6,929 nucleotides of DNA from NCBI GenBank assembly GCA_036274645.1, contig DASUFH010000500.1:1-6929 (forward strand), in the 5' to 3' direction. The translations under genes and the position numbers were made by a program. The stretch is from DASUFH01 sp036274645. GTDB taxonomy: Bacteria; Acidobacteriota; Terriglobia; 20CM-2-55-15. The notes beneath the pieces are model-generated. The model was not told the DNA's origin. It worked only from the letters and a program-made list of their open reading frames with translations, and did no database searches. Of this stretch, positions 1 to 5,655 are shown piece after piece; position 1 is the stretch's first letter, and each line of letters starts with the position of its first letter.

Positions 1-152
1 CTTCATACCGTCATTCTCGTCGGCGATTATCTGTATACGCGCGATGACCTGCTCGTCGATTCTCTGGCCCCCAACTCTCATGCCGGCAATCTACGAAATC
101 TCGATTCTCGTGTCCAGCAAAAAGATATGGGACATGGTGAGCCTGCCTGTAG
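1..152. other. Left-edge segment without a confident gene
   Basis: I see no recognisable gene here. Two in-register frames are open. On the + strand, frame 1 is open from the window edge, so it could be the tail of an upstream gene, but it then runs without a stop through both inverted repeats to 426, which is unlike a real C-terminus. On the minus strand, an ATG at 81 opens a 27-codon frame (MRVGGQRIDEQVIARIQ...) that leaves the window. It looks helical and charged but has no visible Shine-Dalgarno sequence. Neither product resembles a family I know. The sequence to the left of this window would decide between them. Confidence 0.35.
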
Positions 153-171
153 GGGCGGTCTAGGACCGCCC
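153..171. repeat. Small GC-rich inverted repeat
   Basis: GGGCGGTC (153-160) and GACCGCCC (164-171) form a perfect 8-bp stem around a 3-base loop. No T-run follows on either strand, so it is a poor intrinsic terminator. The shape (TAGGGGCGG... palindrome, close to a second palindrome) recalls REP-type interspersed intergenic repeats, but repetition in the genome cannot be seen from this window. Confidence 0.6.
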
Positions 172-177
172 AGCTTT

Positions 178-315
178 CCGGTTGTCCATTGTCCATTGAC
201 TGTTATCGATTGTCCGATGAACTTCTTTCATTGTTCGTTGGCCGGCTTGCCGGAGCGAACAATGAAAGGGGTCCATTTCACAATCGATAACAGTCAATGG
301 ACAATGGAAAACCGG
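178..315. repeat. 138-nt near-palindromic inverted repeat element
   Basis: The outer arms 178-213 and 280-315 are reverse complements over 36 bases with one mismatch (position 184). A partly paired segment follows (214-224 with 269-279). A perfect 13-bp inner stem (225-237 with 256-268) is continuous in register, and a CCGG/CCGG mini-stem (242-245 with 250-253) sits in the apical loop. The left arm starts with a tandem GTCCATT repeat (184-197). The element ends 10 bases beyond the nagA stop, so a nagA transcript reading leftward would fold it immediately. It could be a MITE or REP-like unit, or a 3' stabilising or terminating hairpin. No clear target-site duplication or transposase is visible. 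Confidence 0.85.
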
Positions 316-325
316 CTGATGGCAG

Positions 326-1507
326 TTACGCGCGCTCATACACGACGCGCCCGCCGACCATGGTCAGCGAGACTTCGCCATGGGAATCGATGGCGACCAG
401 GTCTGCGCGGGCGCCCGGCGCGATGACGCCATGGCCATCCAGGCCCAGAGCCCGCGCGGGGTTCACGGTCACTCCGAACAGCGCGTCCTGCAGGGTGGCG
501 TCGGTCCAGTTCATGTAGTTGCGAAGCGCGGTATCCAGCCGCAGCGCGCTGCCGGCGAGATGTCCGTCCGCGGCGCGGCACACGCCGCCCGAGAGCTGGA
601 TGGTTTCACTCCCCAGGCGATATCTGCCATCCGGCATTCCGCTGGCGGCAACGGCGTCGGTGACCAGGACAACACGATCGCGTCCCTTGGAACGGGCGAA
701 GACGCGAACGCCGCGCGGCGCGACATGAATTCCGTCGGCGATGATTTCCGCGTAGATGCGATCGTCGGTGAGGACGGCGCCCGTGATACCGGGATCGCGG
801 GGAGAGAACGGGCGCATGGCGTTGAACGTGTGAACGGCATAGCGCACACCGGCGGCAGCCGCTCTGGAGGCTTCGTCCGCGGACGCGTCGGAGTGTCCCA
901 TGGCCAGCGTGAAGCCTTCCGTTTTCGCCATGGCAATGAGGTCTTCCGCATGCGGCAGCTCCGGGGCGAAGGTCACACGGCGGATGGCCCGCCCGCTTCG
1001 TTGCGACCATTCGCCAAGCAGCCGGATGTTTTCCGGATCAAGCGACCGCAGACTGGCAGCCGGGTGCGCGCCCCGTTTCAACGGATTGATGAAGGGGCCT
1101 TCCAGGTGAATTCCCAGTGGCGTTGCGCCCTCAAAACCGCCGCCTCGAATCAGGGATCCGAGGTTTTCAACGGCTGCGCCCAGATCGGCGGCGGGCGATG
1201 AGGCGGTCGTGGGGAAAAATGCCGTGACTCCCGCGGCGGCGATCGTCCGGCTGACGGTGTTCAGCGCCGCGTAGGATCCCTCCATGACGTCGACGCCGCC
1301 CGCCCCGTGAATGTGCAGGTCGATGAATCCCGGCGCCACCGTCCGCCGGGACAGATCGAGACGGGTGGCGCCGGCAGGCGGGGCAATGTCTCCAGCTTTT
1401 CCGGCCTGGTCGATTCTCCCGTTGCGGATGACCAGGCGCGCCGGCGCGAACTGTTCGACCGGTGTCAACAGAACGGCCGCGTCGACGACGGTGAGGTGAT
1501 CGTTCAC
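326..1507 (-). CDS. nagA: N-acetylglucosamine-6-phosphate deacetylase
   Basis: NagA hydrolyses GlcNAc-6-phosphate to glucosamine-6-phosphate and acetate in the cytoplasm, the committed step of amino-sugar catabolism and of recycling cell-wall or chitin GlcNAc. The 393-residue product has the usual length and an amidohydrolase (TIM-barrel) layout. Visible motifs are PGFIDLHIHG (59-68, with the HxH metal pair H65/H67), HLEGPF (134-139, metal ligand E136), GHSDA (204-208, H205), HTFNAM (226-231, H226), DGIH (258-261, substrate-binding H261), TDA (283-285, catalytic D284) and LAGSAL (317-322). The start is GTG at 1507-1505. It overlaps the TGA of the upstream gene (GTGA) and has no good Shine-Dalgarno sequence of its own, so translational coupling is likely. 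Stop is TAA at 328-326. No nagB, kinase or transporter is visible beside it; the neighbour is a protease-like gene. Family assignment is firm. Confidence 0.95.
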   Translation of the reverse strand: MNDHLTVVDAAVLLTPVEQFAPARLVIRNGRIDQAGKAGDIAPPAGATRLDLSRRTVAPGFIDLHIHGAGGVDVMEGSYAALNTVSRTIAAAGVTAFFPTTASSPAADLGAAVENLGSLIRGGGFEGATPLGIHLEGPFINPLKRGAHPAASLRSLDPENIRLLGEWSQRSGRAIRRVTFAPELPHAEDLIAMAKTEGFTLAMGHSDASADEASRAAAAGVRYAVHTFNAMRPFSPRDPGITGAVLTDDRIYAEIIADGIHVAPRGVRVFARSKGRDRVVLVTDAVAASGMPDGRYRLGSETIQLSGGVCRAADGHLAGSALRLDTALRNYMNWTDATLQDALFGVTVNPARALGLDGHGVIAPGARADLVAIDSHGEVSLTMVGGRVVYERA

Positions 1508-2934
1508 CGGATGTTTTCGGGCGCGCTGATCAGACGCACTTCCGGGGCGCTGTAGTCGAGTGTCACGGCGCGGCCATCGAGCAGGTCGAAGCCCATGATG
1601 CCGGAGATTTCGGTCCCGATCATCCTGGAGAAGTCCTTGAGGTCGATTGCCAGCATCGCGTCAAACCTGCGGGTGGTCTTCGAGACTTTGATCGTGACGT
1701 TGGGCGCCGTCAGAACCGAGCCGTCAGCGCCGCCGACTCCTCCGAGCGCCTGTGCGGCGCGGGCGCCCGGCGTGTCGCGGGTGACGCCCAGCTGGGCGGC
1801 CATGCTGTGAGACAACACGCTGGCGACCGCGCCGGTATCGACCAGGAAGTTGCCGGGATGTCCGTTGATCTCGGCGGGGACGAGCAGCAGGTTCGAGAAG
1901 AACCACGCGGGAATCGTGTCCGTCTCCGGGGCTCCGGGTCCCGGGACGTTCCGGGTCAGATCCACCCGATTTTCCGGATAGTTGATCGTCACGATGAATT
2001 CGGCGAGCGCCGACGTTCCGATGATCCCGTCCGCAATTTGCGAAACGACCGGGTCGTTGTATGTGCCGAGAGGCACGTTACGGATACGGATACCGCCGAT
2101 TTGAAGCGTGTCCGCGCGAAACATGCTGGACTCCGCCTTTCCGTTTCCGCCGATGCCGTGCATGACCGTTGTGGTCAGCGGCTTCAATCCGAGCGCCGAA
2201 ATCACCTGCGGATTGACGGCGGTCAACGTTGCGCCGCTGTCGATGGCGAAACGGAACGGGCCCTGATTGTTGATGAAGACATCCGAGAAGATCAGATTGA
2301 GCGTCTTGCGAAAGGGAATCGGCAGGGGCCGCTCCGGCGCTTCGATTTTTCCGATGGGCCCGAAGGGCGTCAACGCGTCAATCGTGGCGAGCCCGGCCTG
2401 AACTTCGGCGAGCCGGTCGGCGTCTTTGGGTTTCAACCGGATGTATTCCTCGATGTATTTGCGTTGTTCATCGAGGCGGCCGTTTGCGCCGTAAGCGTCG
2501 CTGGCGTGGAGCCGGTAGAGCGGTTCCCGGGCGTCGAGCGACGCCGCCCGACCGAAGCTCTCGATGGCGTCGTCGATTCGCAGCTTGGCCATGGCCAGCT
2601 TCCCGAGTCCATCGTAGGCGCGGGCCGTTTTGGAGTCGGCCGCCAGGGCGCGGCGATAAAGCTCTTCGGCCGCGTTGAAATGTCCTTTGCGGAACTCGAC
2701 TTCTCCGCGAAAAGCAAGGAGTTCCGGAGGCGTCAGGCCGGTCGGACGCTGGTCCAGGAGGGCCTCGGCTCTGAGATAATCGTCGAAGAGCAGCAGATCC
2801 GCCACGTTTGTGGCGATCGGTCCCTGAACTCCCGGCTGGAAGGCCGAAGCCGGGCTGGCCGGGCCGGGGATCAATGGAATCACGGCCATGGCCGCGGCCA
2901 GAACTGCAAATAAAGACAGACGATTTCTTGACAT
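1504..2934 (-). CDS. Secreted TPR protein with two retropepsin-like aspartyl protease domains
   Basis: The 476-residue product begins with a Sec-type signal peptide: SRNR, then a hydrophobic core to about residue 23, and a likely cut after ASPASA (about 31). A helical TPR-like region follows (about 45-175, clearest around 73-135). Two clan-AA aspartyl protease-like repeats come next. The first (about 215-330) has IDSGAT with Asp232 and the later ADGIIG segment (301-306). The second (about 355-470) has VDTGAV with Asp366 and ISGIMGFD (443-450). Two D(S/T)G motifs in one chain could build a pseudo-dimeric active site, as in pepsin-like enzymes; that is inference. It probably acts in the periplasm or is exported; the substrate is unknown. 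The ATG at 2934 is preceded by AGGAG (complement of 2945-2949) at 10 bases. It is the promoter-proximal gene of a pair with nagA. Bacterial 'aspartyl protease family' proteins of this type are mostly uncharacterised. Confidence 0.85.
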   Translation of the reverse strand: MSRNRLSLFAVLAAAMAVIPLIPGPASPASAFQPGVQGPIATNVADLLLFDDYLRAEALLDQRPTGLTPPELLAFRGEVEFRKGHFNAAEELYRRALAADSKTARAYDGLGKLAMAKLRIDDAIESFGRAASLDAREPLYRLHASDAYGANGRLDEQRKYIEEYIRLKPKDADRLAEVQAGLATIDALTPFGPIGKIEAPERPLPIPFRKTLNLIFSDVFINNQGPFRFAIDSGATLTAVNPQVISALGLKPLTTTVMHGIGGNGKAESSMFRADTLQIGGIRIRNVPLGTYNDPVVSQIADGIIGTSALAEFIVTINYPENRVDLTRNVPGPGAPETDTIPAWFFSNLLLVPAEINGHPGNFLVDTGAVASVLSHSMAAQLGVTRDTPGARAAQALGGVGGADGSVLTAPNVTIKVSKTTRRFDAMLAIDLKDFSRMIGTEISGIMGFDLLDGRAVTLDYSAPEVRLISAPENIR

Positions 2935-2956
2935 GGTCTAGAGGCTCCTATACTAT
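2928..2956 (+). promoter_or_regulatory. Sigma-70-type promoter for the rplM operon
   Basis: A perfect TTGACA (2928-2933) is followed after 17 bases by TACTAT (2951-2956), or after 15 bases by TATACT (2949-2954). Both fit a housekeeping promoter, and transcription would start near 2961-2966, leaving a leader of about 35-40 nt before rplM. The -35 box overlaps the start codon of the divergent minus-strand gene (2932-2934), and the -10 region overlaps that gene's Shine-Dalgarno sequence. Sequence match only; no transcription data. Confidence 0.7.
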
Positions 2957-2999
2957 CAGCGTTTTGTAAACTGGCTCGTATGAGGAACAGGAACAGAGC

Positions 3000-3437
3000 A
3001 TGCCGACTCGATTTTTAAGCGCAGGCGAAGCAAGCGCCCTGGACAAATGGCACGTCATTGACGCTGGAGGACAGGTCCTCGGGCGTGTCGCCAGCAAAGC
3101 CGCAATGGTTCTTTCCGGAAAACATCGCCCGCATTATGCCCCGTTTTTGATCACGGGAGATCACGTTGTGATCATCAATGCGGACAAGGTGAAGCTGACC
3201 GGGCAAAAGCTCGATCAGAAGGTGTACCGGTGGCATACCCTCTATCCGGGTGGACTGAAAGAAGTGGGAGCGCGAAAAGCGTTCGAAAGCGGCAATTCGG
3301 AAATGGTGTTGCGTGAGGCGGTTCTCGGCATGCTGCCGAAGAACAAGCTGCGCAAGCGGATGGTCAAACGGTTGAAGATTTATGCGGCGGATCAGCATCC
3401 GCACGCGGCGCAGCGGCCCGAACCGCTGGCGCTCTAG
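3000..3437 (+). CDS. rplM: 50S ribosomal protein L13
   Basis: L13 is an early-assembling large-subunit protein that binds 23S rRNA. The 145-residue product matches the family length (about 142-150) and its landmarks: KWHVIDAGGQVLGRVAS (17-33), SGKHRPHYAP (39-48), TGDHVVIINADKVKLTG (52-68), the YRWHT.YPGGLK segment (76-87), the GMLPKNKLRKRMVKRLKIY stretch (110-128) and a final HPHAAQRP. Start is ATG at 3000, preceded by AGGAA (2989-2993) at 6 bases. It is the first gene after the promoter at 2928-2956 and is followed after 12 bases by rpsI, the conserved L13-S9 pair found in most bacteria. Confidence 0.97.
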   Translation: MPTRFLSAGEASALDKWHVIDAGGQVLGRVASKAAMVLSGKHRPHYAPFLITGDHVVIINADKVKLTGQKLDQKVYRWHTLYPGGLKEVGARKAFESGNSEMVLREAVLGMLPKNKLRKRMVKRLKIYAADQHPHAAQRPEPLAL

Positions 3438-3449
3438 CCTGGAGGTTAC

Positions 3450-3842
3450 TTGAACGGAGCTGAACGCTATGGAACGGGCCGTCGGAAGACTGCGACAGCC
3501 CGCGTTTTTCTGAGACCCGGCACGGGAAATTTCACAGTCAACAACAAGCCCTTCGAGCAGTACTTCTTCGACGAGACGGACCGGATGCTGGTTCGTCAAC
3601 CTCTGCAGGCGTCCGATACGCTGAACAAATTCGATATCGTAATCCTTCTTAACGGGGGCGGCATGCGCGGTCAGGCGGGCGCGGCCCAGCACGGAGTGGC
3701 GCGCGCCCTGGTGCGGTACAGCGCGGAGCTTCGCCCGGTTTTGAAGAAGGCTGGCTTTCTGACGCGCGATCCACGCATGAAGGAGCGCAAGAAGTACGGT
3801 CAGCCGGGCGCGCGCAAGCGCTTCCAGTTCTCGAAACGTTAG
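3450..3842 (+). CDS. rpsI: 30S ribosomal protein S9
   Basis: S9 sits in the head of the small subunit, where its C-terminal tail reaches the P-site tRNA. The product is 130 residues, the same length as E. coli S9. It has the N-terminal YGTGRRKTATARVFLRPG (7-24), a central GGGMRGQAGAAQHGVARAL (69-87) and the diagnostic basic tail LTRDPRMKERKKYG...QFSKR ending in Lys-Arg. The start is TTG at 3450, 4 bases after GGAGG (3441-3445). The nearby ATG at 3469 is out of frame, and the rplM stop lies in this same frame just upstream, so TTG is the only start giving a full N-terminus. It ends just before the hairpin at 3851-3883. Confidence 0.97.
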   Translation: MNGAERYGTGRRKTATARVFLRPGTGNFTVNNKPFEQYFFDETDRMLVRQPLQASDTLNKFDIVILLNGGGMRGQAGAAQHGVARALVRYSAELRPVLKKAGFLTRDPRMKERKKYGQPGARKRFQFSKR

Positions 3843-3850
3843 CAGATTTC

Positions 3851-3888
3851 GTCGCCGGCAGGGATCGCCTCCCTGCCGGTGGCGTTTT
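3851..3888 (+). terminator. Intrinsic terminator or attenuator after rpsI
   Basis: A perfect 10-bp stem, CCGGCAGGGA (3855-3864) with TCCCTGCCGG (3870-3879), closes a 5-base loop. It extends by four more pairs (3851-3854 with 3880-3883, two of them G-U). A short T-run (3885-3888) follows after one G. The strong stem supports termination of rplM-rpsI transcription; the T-run is short, so partial read-through into rpsB is possible. Confidence 0.65.
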
Positions 3889-4002
3889 GTGAGCCGCGGC
3901 GCTGAAAATGCAGCCGTATTGTCAGGAACGAATATTCAGATCCAGGCATCGGAGCCGCAGAGGAGGAGTTCCGATGGTTGAAATCCATTACAGGAGGGAT
4001 TT
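3889..4002 (+). promoter_or_regulatory. rpsB leader region with SD-presenting hairpin
   Basis: The untranslated stretch between the rpsI terminator and rpsB holds two strong Shine-Dalgarno sequences: AGGAGGAG (3961-3968) for a short leader ORF and AGGAGGG (3992-3998) for rpsB. A 7-bp stem (3947-3953 with 3970-3976) places the first Shine-Dalgarno sequence in its 16-base loop and pairs the leader ATG. I found no convincing -35/-10 pair. rpsB leaders in other bacteria are targets of feedback by S2 itself; whether this one is a binding site cannot be told by eye. Confidence 0.4.
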
Positions 4003-4021
4003 TTGGCGTCTATCTCAATGA
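3974..4021 (+). CDS. Possible 15-residue leader peptide overlapping rpsB start
   Basis: An ATG at 3974, five bases after a near-perfect AGGAGGAG, opens a 15-codon frame (MVEIHYRRDFWRLSQ) ending in TGA at 4019-4021. Its tandem AGG-AGG codons 7-8 (3992-3997) are the rpsB Shine-Dalgarno sequence, and its stop overlaps the internal rpsB ATG (ATGA at 4018-4021). Translation of this ORF would therefore pass over the rpsB initiation site and end beside it. It may be a regulatory leader or a chance ORF with a good ribosome binding site; no homology is claimed. Confidence 0.35.
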   Translation: MVEIHYRRDFWRLSQ

Positions 4022-4839
4022 AAGAACTTTTGGAAGCCGGCGTCCACTTCGGTCATCAGACGAAGCGCTGGAATCCAAAAATGAAGCAGTACATTTTTGG
4101 CGAGCGGAACGGCATCTACATCATCGACCTGCAGAAGACACTCCGGCTTTTCAAGGAAGCCGCCCAGTTTGTTTCCGAACTGGCGTCGCAGGGGAAGGTA
4201 ATCCTGTTTGTTGGGACGAAGCGTCAGGCCCAGGACGCGATCGCGGAAGAAGCGCTGCGCTGTGGCATGTTCTATGTCAATCAACGCTGGCTGGGCGGTC
4301 TGCTGACGAATTTTTCGACAATCCAGAAGTCGATCAAGCGGCTCAAAGAACTCGACACCATCGCGACGGACGGTCGCTATGAGGTGCTTCCCAAGAAGGA
4401 AGTCACCCGGCTTGAGCGCGAGCGTCTCGGTCTGGAAAAGAATCTTGCCGGCATCAAGAACATGCCGAAGCTGCCCGACGCGATCTTTGTGATCGATTCC
4501 AAGAACGAAGAAATTGCCGTCGCCGAGGCGCGCCGCCTGGGGATTCCCGTGGTGGCGATTGTGGACACCAACTGCGACCCGGATTTTGTCGATTACGTGA
4601 TTCCCGGTAACGATGACGCGCTGCGCGCCATCCGGCTGTTTACCGGGAAGATTGCGGACTCGGTGGTGGAAGGCCAGGGAATGACGAAGGACGTCGCCGA
4701 AAAACAGGGCGACGAGGTCGAAGCCGGCGGGGAAGACACTGTGGCTGTTCATGTGGCGGCGCCCAGTCGTTCGTGGACGCGCGCAGAGTCCGTGGCTGAC
4801 GAGCCTGTCGAGACACCGAACGAAACCGCGATCATGTAA
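4003..4839 (+). CDS. rpsB: 30S ribosomal protein S2
   Basis: S2 binds late to the back of the 30S subunit and helps hold S1 there in Gram-negatives. The 278-residue product shows the family signatures: MKELLEAGVHFGHQTKRWNP (6-25), a FGERNGIYIIDLQKT segment (32-46), LFVGTKRQAQ (68-77), YVNQRWLGGLLTNF (91-104), LPDAIFVIDSKNEEIAVAEA (157-176) and IPVVAIVDTNCDPDFVDYVIPGNDDA (181-206). From about 225 on it has a variable acidic tail. The TTG start at 4003 follows AGGAGGG (3992-3998) at 4 bases and gives MASISM, which parallels the MATVSM start of E. coli S2. The ATG at 4018 is an alternative that would drop five residues. It pairs with tsf as in most bacteria. Confidence 0.97.
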   Translation: MASISMKELLEAGVHFGHQTKRWNPKMKQYIFGERNGIYIIDLQKTLRLFKEAAQFVSELASQGKVILFVGTKRQAQDAIAEEALRCGMFYVNQRWLGGLLTNFSTIQKSIKRLKELDTIATDGRYEVLPKKEVTRLERERLGLEKNLAGIKNMPKLPDAIFVIDSKNEEIAVAEARRLGIPVVAIVDTNCDPDFVDYVIPGNDDALRAIRLFTGKIADSVVEGQGMTKDVAEKQGDEVEAGGEDTVAVHVAAPSRSWTRAESVADEPVETPNETAIM

Positions 4840-4869
4840 ATAGGAGCCGATCGAATCGGCAAACACCAC

Positions 4870-4942
4870 TTGCCCTTTCCGGCGGGAAGGGGCAACGGAA
4901 CACTCACGCCCTCCGTTTGCGTCAGCGCCGTTGCCCTCCCGC
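4870..4942 (+). promoter_or_regulatory. Alternative hairpins in the rpsB-tsf gap
   Basis: The 135-base gap (4840-4974) contains an 11-bp hairpin, TTGCCCTTTCC (4870-4880) with 4885-4895 (one G-U), closed by a 4-base loop. The 3' arm of that hairpin (about 4884-4898) can instead pair with CCGTTGCCC plus CCCGC (4928-4942), because the 4931-4947 segment is a diverged copy of the 4870-4880 arm. No T-run follows either fold, so this looks more like an attenuator, RNA-processing site or repeat than a simple terminator. Confidence 0.45.
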
Positions 4943-4974
4943 TTTCCAGGGAACGCACGAACTTTCACGAATTT

Positions 4975-5625
4975 ATGGAAATCAACGCACAGCAGGTCAA
5001 AGAGCTCCGGGAAAAGACCGGAGCGGGAATGATGGATTGCAAGAAGGCGCTCGTCGAAGCGTCCGGCGACATGGAGCAGGCCATTGTGGTCCTTCGCAAG
5101 AAGGGCCTCGCGACCGCTCAGAAGAAAGCCTCGCGTACCGCGTCCGAAGGGATGATCGGACACTATATCCACGCCGGCGGCAAAATCGGCGTGATTGTCG
5201 AGGTGAACTGCGAGACCGACTTCGCGGCGCGGAACCCCGAGTTTCAGGCGCTGGTGAAGGACATCGCCATGCACATCTGCGCCCAGAATCCGCGCTATGT
5301 CCGGCGTGAAGATGTCGATGCCGACGAACTGAAGCGGGAGCGCGAAATCTACGCGGAGCAGGTGCGGGCGGCAGGCAAGCCGGCCAACATCGTTGACAAG
5401 ATTGTCGAAGGCAAGCTGGAATCGTATTACCAGATGGTCTGCCTGTACGATCAGGCGTTCGTCAAGGAGCCCAGCCAGACGGTCAAACAGCTCGTCGAGG
5501 GGCTGGTGGGTAAGATCGGCGAGAACATTCAGGTCCGCCGCTTTGCGCGCTTCCAGACCGGCGAAGGGCTGGAGAAGCGTTCGACCGATCTCGCCGGTGA
5601 TGTGCAGGCGGCCCTGAACGGCTGA
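4975..5625 (+). CDS. tsf: Translation elongation factor Ts
   Basis: EF-Ts releases GDP from EF-Tu so that it can reload GTP. The 216-residue product is a short form (E. coli about 283), closer in size to the Thermus type. An N-terminal UBA-like domain carries VKELREKTGAGMMDCKKALV (8-27) and EQAIVVLRKKG (34-44). VNCETDFAARN (77-87) contains Asp82-Phe83, corresponding to the residues that insert into EF-Tu. A helical arm (about 115-148) and the YYQMVCLYDQAFVKEPSQTV segment (151-170) follow. The start is ATG at 4975, where homology begins. The frame is open back to 4870, but that stretch is the hairpin region and is not conserved-looking. No Shine-Dalgarno sequence is well placed: the nearest purine run (4948-4953) is 21 bases away. 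Confidence 0.96.
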   Translation: MEINAQQVKELREKTGAGMMDCKKALVEASGDMEQAIVVLRKKGLATAQKKASRTASEGMIGHYIHAGGKIGVIVEVNCETDFAARNPEFQALVKDIAMHICAQNPRYVRREDVDADELKREREIYAEQVRAAGKPANIVDKIVEGKLESYYQMVCLYDQAFVKEPSQTVKQLVEGLVGKIGENIQVRRFARFQTGEGLEKRSTDLAGDVQAALNG

Positions 5626-5655
5626 TCGCAGTTCCTGTGTAGTTGAGAGGGCATT

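Noticed and set aside
127..426. 99-codon + strand ORF through the palindromes
   Set aside because: It is made mostly of the inverted repeats and the antisense 3' end of nagA; openness comes from the repeat sequence.
380..1201. 273-codon + strand open frame opposite nagA
   Set aside because: It is antisense to a complete set of NagA motifs and has no recognisable domain.
1807..2913. 368-codon + strand open frame opposite the protease-like gene
   Set aside because: The minus strand encodes a coherent signal peptide, TPR-like region and two D(S/T)G domains; the + frame has an Arg/Gly/Val-rich shadow composition and no motif.
3015..3692. 225-codon minus-strand frame opposite rplM and rpsI
   Set aside because: It is antisense to two complete ribosomal protein genes and spans their boundary; no motif is visible.
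3919..3947. Possible promoter with TTGTCA as -35 before rpsB
   Set aside because: No acceptable -10 hexamer lies 15-19 bases downstream; the AATATT at 3931-3936 is only 6 bases away.
4870..4974. 35-residue N-terminal extension of EF-Ts from TTG 4870
   Set aside because: The extension is the hairpin-forming sequence, and EF-Ts homology starts exactly at MEINAQQVKELREKTG from ATG 4975.
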